Positions 1 through 11,900 of a stretch of 64,000 bases of DNA are shown one piece after another. Origin of the DNA: Gnomoniopsis sp. IMI 355080 (lineage: Eukaryota; Ascomycota; Sordariomycetes; Diaporthales; Gnomoniaceae); NCBI GenBank assembly GCA_027946555.1, contig JAPEVC010000009.1, forward strand, positions 124,001 to 188,000. Reading direction: 5' to 3'. The notes below the pieces were generated by a model. It was not told the origin of the DNA, searched no databases, and saw nothing but the letters and a program-made list of their open reading frames with translations. A program made the position numbers and the translations under genes. The stretch's first letter is position 1; each line of letters starts with the position of its first letter.

Positions 1-106
1 ATCGGCCTTACGAAGGTTCTTGGTCTGATCCTTTTTCAAATTCCTGAAATGTCCGGTCGTACTGACTTCCTCACCTGCGGAACCGGACTGTTAGGACGTG
101 TACACC

Positions 107-3044
107 ATGCAGCGACGCATCGAGCCTATGTCGGCCGCGGCAAGAAGTCCGCAAGGGAAATGGGGAAGTGCATGTGCCGCATGTACCACGGCCAAGGTGA
201 GTATCTGGTACTGGACACGATTCTAGTCTAGCATTTGTCGCTCATAACTTCCAATAGGCCAAGTGCACCAGGGCCAATCCATCGTCGAGTTGTGACAGGT
301 GAATACATTGGTTTTTGCTTCTTAATGCCCATCCCCGGCTAATATTAACAGATGCCATCGGCTGTCGAAAGAATGCACAGAGCAAGTCCGCCTACCGAGG
401 AAGAAACGGGCGTCTAACAAGAACAGGTAAGTTCTAATTCCAGCAGAGGCTACCGAAGCAGTGTAGCGGATACAGTATAATTGCTCAGCGCATCACAAAG
501 TCGTCTCAGCACTTGAGACTTACCGATGTCGACAACGTCGAATTGAGAGCCCTGGCCCTGGCCTTGAACTCCCCGACTAGCTTCTTCCTTAGTGGGAACA
601 GGATCCTCTGCTAATATCTACTGACATCCTTTCAGTCGAACTTCGCAATTGGAGGAGCGCTTGAACGGCCTGGTCGATCTTTTAAGAGCCTCTAGAGAGC
701 TCCCAGCCGAGAAGCATGCCTCAAGAGACTCGAGACAAGGCTCTTCGTTTCCCGAATCTGGAAGTGGTGTGTTGTAACCAGAGAAGTGCCTCCCTCTCTG
801 TGAGCAAATAACCTGACCTAATTGCGTAGATGCGGGTTCGATGGGGCCATCCACCAGTACATCTGGTCCCAGCCATAGTGACACAATCCATATACCGTCG
901 ACATGGAATGCCGTCTGCCCTCCTCGATGTGTCTGCGGTAGTACGCCGGGTGAAGTCAACATGCCGGAAGCTTCAGACGAAGATATGCTTGCATTATATC
1001 AGACGCAACTCATGCCTGTCTTCCCATTTGTGGTGATCGCTCCAGGAACGGATGTCGACCAGCTGAAAGCCAAACGTCCTTTCTTGTTCGCTGCCATTCA
1101 GATGGCAGCCACCATGAATGATATCGACTCACGGCGTGGCCAGATGTACCGACTCATGCAGTGTGCGGTCGAGGAGATTGCTATCTCATCTGTGAGATCG
1201 ATGGATCTTCTCCAGTCCATCTTGGTAATGCTGGCATGGTTCCATCACCACTGCATGGTGCACACCCAGATGAATACGCTGCTGCATTTAGCTCAAGCAC
1301 AAATGGTGGATATGGGGCTCAATAAAGAACCTGAACTTCATGAGCGGACCAATATCATGGTGCTTGCTCCGCATAAACCGCGACCCAGAAATAGCGATGA
1401 GAAACGGGCGCTTCTGGGTGTTTGGTTCCTCAGCTCAGTGTAGGTCCCCTCATCAGTATGAAGTTGAGAAGACCTTGACTTGAGACGCTGACCAGCCTGA
1501 GCAGCATGTCCACCTCCCTGCTGAAGGTGCCTTCACCCAGATTTACCAGATATATCAAACAGTGTCTAGTAGATGTCGGACATTCGCCCGAATATGAAAC
1601 TGATGAGCTGCTGCTGCAGCTGGTCGAGATCCAGCGTTTGACAGAGCAAATCCACAACTGGACGTCCAGAGATGAGGATGAGGCTGACATTCCTGGCTTA
1701 CCGACAGCACCTGTGGCAGCGTATCAAGGAGCGTTTGCAGCAGAGATAGAGAGACGGCGAAACTCACTGCCCGAAAATCTTAGAAACAATAGTGAGTCGT
1801 CGTCCTCGCCAGGCCTTCGACGCTTTATCACTGACAGTCTTGCCACCCCAGAAATCTTGCAACTATACTTCGCATCAGCAACTCTTCGACTGTATCAGCC
1901 TCCTCCCATCGAGGCGTCGCTTCTCAAAGGTCTTGCCGAGTCACTCACTGTCTTTACACCGGGCACCCCATCAACCATTGACATATTCTACCGCGCCAAG
2001 TTCGCACTCCAGGGCTATTTTGACAAGCTATTTGCTCTGCCCCTGGATCTCTATCCTGTGATGCCGATGGCCATCATGGCAGACGCTGTATGGAGCCTCA
2101 CGGCACTCGCTAGGTGGGCCAAGGTGATGGGTCCGGGTCGCTCTCGGGCACACACTGCACCACCCGACATTTTGACTCCACAAAAGGTCATTTGGGATCC
2201 TGCGGCACTGAAACCCAATTCTACTGCCGTTTTTGGGAGGGGTTCGATGCCTGCGCCTTCCTTCGAGGCTGGTTGCGATGGCGGTAGAGGTGAAAAGATC
2301 GATGCGCCCGAGCAGAAGTCGACTGCGCGCGACAATATACCGGTTCGCCTGGCCAATCTCCCTCATAGCATCACAGATCCGTCCCAAATACAGGCTGCAG
2401 ATATGCACGATGTCACCGATCCGGACATCGCACGGGTCGTGGCACTGTTGAAGGCCCAGCTGCACTCACAGCCGGAACTCAATCTCGATGTCATCGGCAT
2501 CTTGGCAACGTTGGCACAAAGATTCGAACATGCACACAACAGCTTGCTCGAAGCGAGCCCTCAGGGATCGTGGCAGAATGATTTTTGGTACCTGGGTGCG
2601 AAGAAAATTTTGATTACGCGTGCCAGGCTGGAGAAGTGGGCGGAGATTATTGCTGCTGGCGGTGTGACAGCAAGTCAGCCGAAAACGACCACCGCCGGCG
2701 AATCTGATGGAATATCAGACTCAAACGTGGCGATGAGCGAAAAGTCAACCTCGACACAAGCACAACCGCAATCGCAATCACATGAAAGCGCAGTTCAGCC
2801 TGCGCAGCAATATGTACCCGAAGTTCTCGGGCCCTGGGATGGTCTCGACGCGTTTCAGAGGGAGATCAGGGCTGCTGGAGTAGACGCGTTGCCAGCTGAC
2901 GCGTTGTATGAACCAGACATGTACGGCAGCGTATGGAACGACAACTTGTTCGATCCGCTTGAGCCAAGCTTGTGGCTCAGTGATGGAGATAGTTGGGGCG
3001 CGACCGTTCCTGGATCGATGCAAAACACTCAGCCTAAATTCTAG
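107..3044 (+). CDS. Zn2Cys6 transcription factor with fungal-specific C-terminal domain
   Basis: Likely nuclear DNA-binding regulator of 831 aa. Inferred exons: 107-196, 258-298, 352-426, 636-766, 830-1439 and 1496-3044, which close exactly in frame. The zinc cluster is split by two introns and is seen only after splicing: Cys at residues 23, 26, 33, 42, 45 and 52 (C-x2-C-x6-C-x8-C-x2-C-x6-C), followed by a basic KKR stretch and a short leucine-rich linker (LEERLNGLVDLL) that could dimerise. The middle region (about 330-560) resembles the fungal-specific TF domain, including the GVWFLSS block at the fifth intron. The C-terminus is acidic/aromatic and activation-like. The start at 107 puts a short basic leader before the first Cys. 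It lies 1.15 kb upstream of, and on the same strand as, an amino-acid transporter, which is a possible but unproven target. The exact acceptor of exon 6 (1495 or 1504) is uncertain. Confidence 0.85.
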
Positions 3045-4195
3045 GATCCTAGGCAATGTAAATTTTGCCGGGCGTGTGTGTACGGGAACGGTATACTACG
3101 CAAACCTTCCAAATTTCAAAACCTGTGCTGCAGTTGCCAGTGCGCATGGTGTCATCGCTGTCACGCTGCAGTGTGGATGTCCCGCGAGGCCTGATAGTCT
3201 CTTACATTCGACTTGATAGTGCGGCCTGAGCTTACGGCGTCTAAGCTCTATCCGGCGACATGCGAGCCGCATCCAAATTGACATTGACAAGCCCACCTCC
3301 AAGGGCCTCAAGGGCCCCAGGTGCACCTTCGCCACGCGAGGACCATTGTTCGGCATCTATTGGGCCGGGGATACCGGCTGTTGTCGGGGATATCCTGGAG
3401 GGACAACATCATCCCGCGCGGCTGATCGGCACGAAAAGCTTAACTTTGATAGACTTTCGCTGTGGAGAACCGCAAGTGGTTGCAGTGGCGCCGCCACATG
3501 CACAAAACCGCCCCGAGCGCATATGGTGGAGCACCTGGAGCACTGGAGCACCGGAGCCGTTGCTGCCATTGTTATCACCAGCGTCAGGCCCAGCCAGGCG
3601 GATTTCAGTAGCCTGCTGCAAGCCTGATTTGTTCGAAACGACCATATAAGTGTGACGCGATGGATTCAGGCATCTGACAGATCACACTATGACATTCCTG
3701 ATTGGGAAAGATGTACCCCAAAGGCCTGTGGGATTTTTCCGGACTGGAAGGAAGTGATGGGTTGCGATTCGCCAGCCTACATCATCCAACAGTGAAGTAA
3801 TACGAGGAGTAGGAGGAGTAGGAATTGGGCTACCGACCGGTGAGGATTCTAGTGGTGAATCGCCGTCAATGTCATGGCACCCCACCCGATGTTCAATTTA
3901 TTGCACGGTACGAGACTGATCGACACGACCATGTGCCAGGTTCAGATGCGACTTTCCCCTTCGCATTTGTTTTTTCCTTGTCAGCCGTGGTGTCCCGTCT
4001 CCAACCGTTTGCAACCTGGTAACAAACGTCTTCTCCATCAACCTTGGAACTTGTTTCACGGACTATTTTCACCATTGACCTTCCCTTTGCCCTTACTTGA
4101 ATCATTAGGCCACTTTGTCAATACACGGAGCGGACGTTTGACTTTGTGAAGAACAAAACAACCCGGCTCCAGTAATACTAGTTACGCCTCCGAAG
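3045..4195. other. intergenic region, presumed transporter promoter
   Basis: About 1.15 kb with no gene I can support. It holds the 3' end of the upstream regulator gene and presumably the promoter of the downstream amino-acid transporter. The short reading frames here have no recognisable content. Confidence 0.5.
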
Positions 4196-6763
4196 ATGAG
4201 CGAGAAACCTCCCATCGACAGCGGCTCGGGCTCACCCGACAGGCATGCGGCCAACTCCCTCGATCGCAAACAATCTGGCGAGCTCGACGACGTGCGCAGC
4301 CGCGCAGTCGCCATCAAGCCTCAGCAGCGCCTGCTGCACGATCCGAACGTTACTTTTGAGGAATATCTCTTCTACGCTGAGCGCACGCGCGCCGAGGAAG
4401 ACCGCGCCGCCGAGGCCAACCCGGCTCGTGTCACGCTCAAGTCCATCTTTATCCCCAGCGCGTCCAGAGGTGTCGTCAGCGAGGGCGCCGATGGCAGCTG
4501 GGGCGCTGTCACGGACTTGAACCTGTCGGATCCTGCTGTTAGGGCGACCATTAGTGACGAGGAATGGACCAACGCTTCTCGCGCGCTTCGTACTGCCTCG
4601 GCAGCTGCTTGTTTCTACCTGATCACTACGGATATTCTGGGTCCTTTTGTGAGTGGTGACACCCTTTCCTGATGCTTGTTTCCTTTTCCTCTGAACCAGA
4701 CTCAACCCCTCCCCCACAATGCGGACGATCACTGCCGAGATTAAGAGTGACCAGTTGAGAAGGATTCTGCTTTCATTCGAATAAAAAGTCCTCTTAGGAA
4801 GATGCTTGGGCTAATTTGTTGTCTCTACAGGGCGTCGGTTTCGCGTTGGGCACGATGGGCTGGGGTGAAGGCTTCGGTCTATACACCCTATTTGGCATCA
4901 TGGCCGGCGTGTGAGTCTTCCCCAACAATCAAACTGTGAACGAAAGAGGAATGTTACTGATGTATCGATTTTCAGCTCGGGCTGGCTTTTGTGGAAGTGC
5001 TTTTTACATTTGGACAGCTTCGAGTTCCCTGCGAAGAACTACGGTGATCTTGCCTACCGCCTCTACGGAAAGTGGTTTCGTTGGCTGGTCAATTTCACGC
5101 AAGGCTTGCAGCTGCTCTTGAGCGTGGGAAATATCATTATTTCTAATGGCCAGTCGATCTCCCAGGTTTCCAAGTTCCGGCTCTGCTACAGGTAACGCTC
5201 CCATAGCATCTCGATCCATCTTTTGCATTTCAATTTTGGCATAATACTCTGTATACTTACTAGTGTCGCAAACTAGCATCTGCTGCTTGATATGGGCTCT
5301 TGTGGGCTTCGGAATGGGTCAAATCCGCACGCTCGCAAGATTCACCTGGTTGGCAAACTGGTCAGTGTTTATCAACTTGCTGGTAATGTTCATATCAATG
5401 GGAGGTCAGTATTTCCTTTCTCCCACGCTACGGAGCCTCATCCTTTCATCCTTTCTTCCAGCCAGCCCCGTCTGCACCCCAATGGCAAGATGGTGACCCG
5501 TTATATTCGCTGACATGCTTCACCAGTGTTTGCCCACTCTGAACCCAACTACGACGCCGCCCAAGCTGGTTCCGCAGGTGCAGCGACTGGAGGCTCATCC
5601 GTCGCACAACTCCCCAATGGCTCGTATCCGCCGGTCGTCACTTATGGCACTGTTCCGCCATCCGATAATGGATTTATTGGCTCGGTGGTAGGCCTGATGC
5701 AGGGTGTATACGCTTATGCTGGCGCGCAGTAGGTCTAGAGAATCGCGGCCCTTGGCCCAGGCACATACACTGACACAAATTGGCAGACTGTTCATAGAGT
5801 TCATGGCTGAGCTACAGAGGCCACGGGACTTCTTGAAAGTGATGTGGGGATCGCAATTCGTAAGTTATACTCCCTCCATACCATAGGGTGCTTTTCTTGC
5901 AGGTGGTTGATGCAGAGTATCTCTGGAGATCGTTTCATGAGGACTCCGAAGTATACTAACTCGCCTCATCAGTTCATCTACGCTGTCTACATGATTTACG
6001 GCTCATACGTGTACTATTTCCAAGGCCAGTACTCGAACCAGGTATGCTAGCTTTGGATTCCACTTTGAGAAGGGACGATAATCACTGACTGTCGCCTTGT
6101 AGATCTCGTACCAAGGTATCTCCGTTTACGGATGGCAGACGGTCTGCAACATGCTCGCTGTCATTACTGGCATCATTGCGGCAACTTTGTATGGTAACAT
6201 TGGCATCAAGGTCATCTACAACAATAGTACGTACCACAGCATTCGATACCAGGCCCTACTTGCGGCTTTGAGTCACTGACATGGCTCTCCATCTAGTACT
6301 CGTAGAGTGGTTCTCAGCTCCCCAGCTTACGACCAAGACGGGAAAGCGCATCTGGGCAGTCACTGTGCCCCTCTTCTGGAGTCTCGCCTTCATTCTTTCG
6401 GCCGCTATTCCCGACTTTTTCGGGTTGACGAGTCTGACTGCAGCCCTCTTCTTCGTTCAGTTCACCTACACCTTCCCGGCAGCCCTAGGTCTTGGATATC
6501 TTGTACAGAAAGAGGCCATGCGCGGTGAGACGCCGTTTGATCCATACACATGCGAGGTTCATCGACAGGACAGTGGAATCAAGCGAATTATGAGAGGATA
6601 CTTTGGGAGATACTGGTGGGCTTGCATCCTGTTGACGATCTACACTTTGGGATCGCTCGTGGTCAGCGGGCTGGGGTCGTATGCGGCGATTGAGTCCTTG
6701 ATTTCTGCATTCCAGACGCCACAGGTCAATGCGTTTACTTGTACGTCGCCGTTGGCGGGATGA
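4196..6763 (+). CDS. AAAP-family amino-acid transporter (neutral amino-acid permease type)
   Basis: Multi-pass plasma-membrane transporter of 603 aa, resembling fungal AAAP permeases such as Neurospora mtr. Nine exons inferred: 4196-4648, 4831-4910, 4976-5191, 5277-5404, 5527-5728, 5787-5859, 5973-6041, 6103-6226 and 6297-6763. The N-terminal 140 residues are hydrophilic and charged. The membrane part follows, with blocks typical of the family: SFEFPAKNYGDLAYRLYG, a segment with NIIISNGQS, GVYAYAGAQLFIEFMAE and a long C-terminal membrane region. A loop around residues 310-340 is Gly/Ala/Ser-rich. The substrate cannot be read from the sequence; neutral or aromatic amino acids are the usual cargo of close families. 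The preceding Zn2Cys6 gene is a plausible regulator by position only. Confidence 0.88.
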
Positions 6764-6890
6764 GTTGTAGATGGTCAAAGACGGCCGGCCGGGCCGGCGG
6801 GAGTTGAAGGAATGCGCAAAGGAGGTGAGCTGGTTTGCACAAGTGAGTGACAAAGTGCTAGGTAATAGATCTCATTTTCCAGGAGCCTCT

Positions 6891-7868
6891 TCATCTGTCG
6901 ATGTAGACATTCATCGCGACATCGCCAAACACCTCCCAACAATTATCCAGACGGTCCCGGACGAGCTTCACCCTGGCCTCCATATCCCGCCCTAGGGGCA
7001 GAAACAGCTCATCCTCCTTACCTGTACCCACACCTTCGCCCACCACCACCTCATAAATGGCCTTCGCCGCTTTTGCCGGGTCGCCATCGCCAACGAACTG
7101 TCCGCTGGCCATGAATTGTATTGTCTTGTCCACCAGCGTACCTTTGTAATCATCCGCGATGGGCTGCGTGCCAGCCTTCGCTGCTGATGCCATTGCCGTG
7201 TGAAAGCCGCCGAGCAGGACCGTCAGCGTGCGGACGTTGAACTCGGCAACCTCCTTAGCCAGCACTTTTGTGAGACCTGAAAGATGTCAACCCGCCACCC
7301 AACTATACATGTGAGGTCAATAATGCACAGAAAATGGCTTACCGTCGAAAGCAGCCTTCGCAGCTGCATAGACACCCATACTATCCCGCCCCTCCAAGCT
7401 CGCCCCACTACTCACATTCACCACCACTCCAAACCTTCTCCTTCTCATCCCAGCCACTGCAGCCCTAGTCAATCGATATGGCCCAAAGAAGACCGTCTCA
7501 AACTGTGCCCTCACCTCCTCCTCCGCAAAGTGCTCCACCGGCGCGTGGATCGACCACCCAGCATTGTTCACCAGCACATCAACCACCACGCCCTGTGCTT
7601 CCAATTCGGCAATAATGGAGCCGCAAGTAGGCGTGTCAAGGTCTAGCGTGAGCCATTTCCCGGGTGAGATGGGGTGTGTGGTGATTTCGGTGACTAGGTC
7701 GGGCGTGCGGGAGGGGTCGCGCGAGGTCGCGATGATGGTGTGTCCGGCGGCTTGTGCGTGTCGCGCAATGGCGAGGCCAAGGCCTGAGGAACATCCTGTG
7801 ATGAGCCAGGTCAGGGGACGCTTGATGGACGTGAAGGCTGGGGCGAAATTGATGGCTGTGGAAACCAT
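6891..7868 (-). CDS. short-chain dehydrogenase/reductase (SDR)
   Basis: NAD(P)-dependent oxidoreductase of 303 aa, probably cytosolic. Two exons: 7868-7343 and 7276-6891, with a 66-nt intron (GTAAGC..CAG). The classical SDR signatures are present: cofactor motif TGCSSGLG at residues 24-31, NNAG near residue 102, an active-site Ser in NVSSG, and YAAAK as the catalytic Tyr-x3-Lys. After the intron the reading resumes with LTKVLAKEV and ends with a hydrophilic tail. The substrate is unknown. It is convergent with the amino-acid transporter, with 127 bp between the stop codons. Confidence 0.9.
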
Positions 7869-8994
7869 GTTGGACGGAGTCTTGATCAGCGCTGGGATGG
7901 ATGTCTTGAGAGATGATACGGATTGACTGGACGACCCGCGGTGGCTGAATTACACTCTATATACTACAGCAACTGCAAAATACGATCGATATGACTGTAT
8001 ATATCTGGGATTCAGTCTTCTGGACATGTCATATCCCTTATTTGACCTTTTTTTCAGGCAAGTAGTCCACATCTGGTAGAGCTTTCTACGGGGTTAACAC
8101 GGAGTTATCACCCTAGAACCGTGTCACACTTTCGTGCCCAAGTACGGTCTCAATACTGGGGACTTCATCTTTTCTGAAACCTCTTACCATGCAAGGTCTT
8201 CCATTTTTTAAGTCTGGAATGGCTAGTAAATGACATTTCAATATAAGTAACAGGCGTTTGCTGCACGACTGGGGAATATCAGACAATCAAGGTTATACAA
8301 ACGCCAGCATGTGGCACACACAAGAGGTTAGAATTCAAGGTGTGATATTCACTTTATTGGTTATTCTGCTACTTGTGCATATTACCAGCATAGAATCATG
8401 CTCAATCTTGCCAAGAAGGGGTAGAATGGGCAAAAAGAACACCGATAAGGAGGTTTGAACTCCTGTCTTTGGAGGTTTCCAAACTCTGAAAATCCAATAT
8501 GCTAACCTATAAAGCTGTTAGTTCAGGTCACAGGCAACGAATAAGGAGAAGAAAAACTCACCACTGCACCATATCGGTTGCTTGTTGGTTGTTGGAACTC
8601 ATGGGTACAAGCAAGCTGATGAGGTGGCCGTCTGCAGAAACAAAGGCTGCCTGCAGCTCAATCAGCCTGATGATTTTGGATTGACACAAGATCCCCCATT
8701 TCAAGTGGCTGGATTGTGATTCATCAGATAAAGGGTGTAAGACCTCCTGAAATGACGGTGAAGCAAAGCCTAGTAGTCTCACTAGATCATAATATTCTAT
8801 TTGCACACATCTCAAGTTTAGGCATTGGTACCCTTGACAACATCTTGTGTCTTGAACTGAGTGTGAAGACGACACTGTTCAAAAACACGTTTGATAAAAG
8901 GGAAAGTAATCATGAAACATTCTATCTGCGATAATTTACCCTACAATCTATCCGGTTCGCGATCAAACAAACGGCGCTCCTTGGCAACCGTGTC
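7869..8994. other. intergenic region containing a tRNA remnant
   Basis: About 1.1 kb between the SDR and the SANT/finger gene. The first part is the presumed SDR promoter. A tRNA-Glu-like sequence lies at 8440-8512 on the minus strand and is listed separately. I see no protein gene. Confidence 0.5.
8440..8512 (-). tRNA. partial tRNA-Glu(UUC) with intron; 5' half not found (possible pseudogene)
   Basis: Read on the minus strand, the 3' part of a tRNA is clear. Discriminator G is at 8440 and acceptor 3' strand TATCGGT at 8447-8441. The T-arm is at 8464-8448, with a perfect 5-bp stem AGGAG/CTCCT around loop TTCAAAC. The anticodon stem TTGGA (8497-8493) pairs with TCCAA (8473-8469). The loop TTTTCA plus C gives anticodon TTC, with a 12-nt intron at 8486-8475 at the usual position after base 37. 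D-loop-like GGTTAGCAT follows upstream. The expected 5' acceptor strand ACCGATA is missing where it should be, so this looks like a 5'-truncated or rearranged gene rather than a functional tRNA. Confidence 0.5.
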
Positions 8995-11900
8995 TCACCT
9001 TCCTCTAAAACTTGATATCTGCAGGACGGCATCAAACCCAGCTGCATTAACAACTTCCGCCCCTACGCCTGGCACTAGCTTGAACATGCCTTGAAGTCCA
9101 ATATCAAACCTTTGCTCACCCTGCACTTTCACCGTAACCTTACCCAGTGCAAGCGAGCAGATTCGAAGGCTGTCCACGTCAGGCTCAAGCTGGAGGGTTG
9201 TCCTTGGTAATATCACGTCCACGCGGAAGCTGAAAGACTTGTCAACCTTGGTGGTGTGTGTCATCTTCTGCGATGCGGCAGTAGCTGGTGCCTCAACATC
9301 CTCCACCGAAGAGATTCTAGCTTGTACGTTCGGTTGTTCCTGACCGCTTCCATCCATTGCATCGCTCTTAAGCCTCCTCGAGCGACGAGGACTCAACGGC
9401 TGATCGGTCCTACTGCTCGATAGATCCATTGAGTCTACGCGTGCAATCCGAGTCGCAGCCTCCATCACAGATTTTCGTGGAGGGTCGCTATCAATTATTG
9501 TAGCTCCTTCCGCGCTCTTGTCTAGCTTCTGAAGGTCGCAGGTCTTATAGTAGAGACTCTTCCAGCTGCAGCTGACGCAGGCACAAACACCATTCTGTAA
9601 AAGGTTGGCCACATCTTGCGGCACAACCACACAGCTCGAAAATATTCCAAAGCCTCTGGAACACCTCTCGCAGGCCGTGGGAGATTCGCGGCCAACAAGC
9701 TGTACGATGAGCAAGGAGACATCCTTGGGCCATTGTACGTAGAACAGTTTACCAGCGCCGGGACCGCGCGCAATTTCGCGCACGCGACGTAGCGATATGA
9801 GCTTTTTCAGCGGGCCTGACTGGGGCGGTGGAAATCTTTTGCCTTTGAAAAGAGCTTGGATAATGTCCCAGTTCTCCCGTGCGAACAGAGTCGTCAATTT
9901 AGGAGAATCTGGTAACTCAACATCACTTTCATTGTGGACGGGCTCAGTTGCCCCTCCTCCCTCAGAGTCTTCGGCAGAGGTCGCTTGGGGCTCTGGCGTA
10001 TCAGAGTCGAGTGGCGTGACTTCGTCCGAGAGCTCGGAAGACTCTGTATCTTCTTTCTCAGATTGAACGACAGACGAGACCCTTCTTGCCAGCATCTCAT
10101 CCATTGTGGGCTTCGCCGCCACAGGTCTCGCCAGCTTAGCTTTCTTCCATTCAGCGATGCTGGCTGCCAGATCGATCTGTGCCTGTAGGTTCTGAGGCGG
10201 AGCATTCGGCTCAGCTCGAGGTTGGGGATTGGGAGGCAGCGGATTCTTCGATGTGACCATGACAATTCTATGATAGGTTTTGCCTTGGCCAGAGTCGCGA
10301 CGGCCAACCTCAATGAAGGTTCCATCTCTATTGTCGTTGAGCAATACGCCGGGGTGTCCAGACTAAAGTCTGTCAGCCACATATTGTTTTCCATTGGACT
10401 AGCAGGAACAAGAGAGAGCATACGGAGAAGTGACCGCCTAGGCTCTTCAAAGAGGGCACAATGCGCCCGCAAGTCCTTATAGGGCAAAGCCATTCAAACC
10501 CGCGGAACTCGGCAAGAGTATAGTTAGCAGGTAGCGGAACACCATACGTAGTCACCAGCGCGCCGGTCTCGTCTGACGGTGGGAATAAAGATTCGCAAAG
10601 CGATTTGATCGGAGAGATTGAAAGCTCTTGCTCACCAGGCCATTCTCTGTACGACCGAATATTCGTGGCCATCGTAAGATCCTCAGGTATGATGACTTTA
10701 CCGATATCGCCACTCCCGTGGAAGACACCATCGTGCTTGTTGGCCGTGAAAGTCCGCTCTGACAGGCCTCCTCTTTGCGTCAAGGGGTTCTCCACGCTGG
10801 CCTGCTTTTCCTCTTTCTCCAATTGGACCTGGCGATAGCTGCGGGTTTTAACCATTGGTGGCTCGTTCTTGTCCAACGGGTTTCGACTGATGACCTTGGC
10901 ATGGGCCTTTCCGTCAGTCTGCTCCCCCTTGATGCTGAATGTGCCGTCGTTGTTGTCGTTGAGTAAACATCTGCGATGACTCCGCTGTAGCACACTGATC
11001 AGCGGCATCCCACCCAGACAGAGAGTCAGTGCTGTCACATCATACCTTCCAGTGACTATCCAGGCTGGAGGGCTTGAGGAATGCGTAGCGGCATGAACGA
11101 ATTGGACAAACCCAAGGCAATCCAGGTAGATCAGACACAGCAGAATGGTAGTTTCCGGGGGTGAGAAGGTAAAAGGTACCATGCTTCCTCCCTCCAAACT
11201 TGTCTGAAATTGGAGGCCATCAGTGGGTCGTTCCTATTAGGACTGGCATGTATGTGCGAAGATAGCTACTCCCGTTGCAAGTCTTACCTATGATTGATCT
11301 GTACAACCTTCCACTACAGTCTGTAGTAAAATGACCAGCCTTTTTCGCCACGGCACCTTGGGCTTTCGGGGCCCGTCTCGAATCTTGTCTGATGTTTGAG
11401 AATTTCGTCCGAATGGCAGCACAGGTATGCCTTGGAATAGCCTGATCCCAGGGATCTGGTCAGCTTTGACTAGGTACTGAGCGAGAACGCCTTCGTGGCG
11501 TTCGCAGCGACAACCAGGCGAACCAACCTCAAAAATTTCATCCCAAGACTTATGTTGTCCTTTCAAGTCTACCAAAAGCTGAACTTCTTCGTCGAGCCAA
11601 GACACTACCCCGCCCTTTCTTGAGGCGCCCAAATTGGCATCAGCGACTGCCGCGTCTCCCTTTGACGTCGAAACACCAAGTGGATCATTCTTTTGTGGCC
11701 ATGGAGGAGTCGAAGCTTCGCGAGAAGCCAAATGTTGATGGGCCGGCGGCTTATTGAGGAGCTCTGAGCTGCAGGTAGTCTTCGTTGACATGGATGTAAG
11801 GGGCGTACCAGGCTCACTCTCGTCTTTTCGCATTGCACTGTTACTATCAGATACAGAGGAGCGAAGTGAGATCAGCTGAGTCCGATCCAAACCCTTGATA

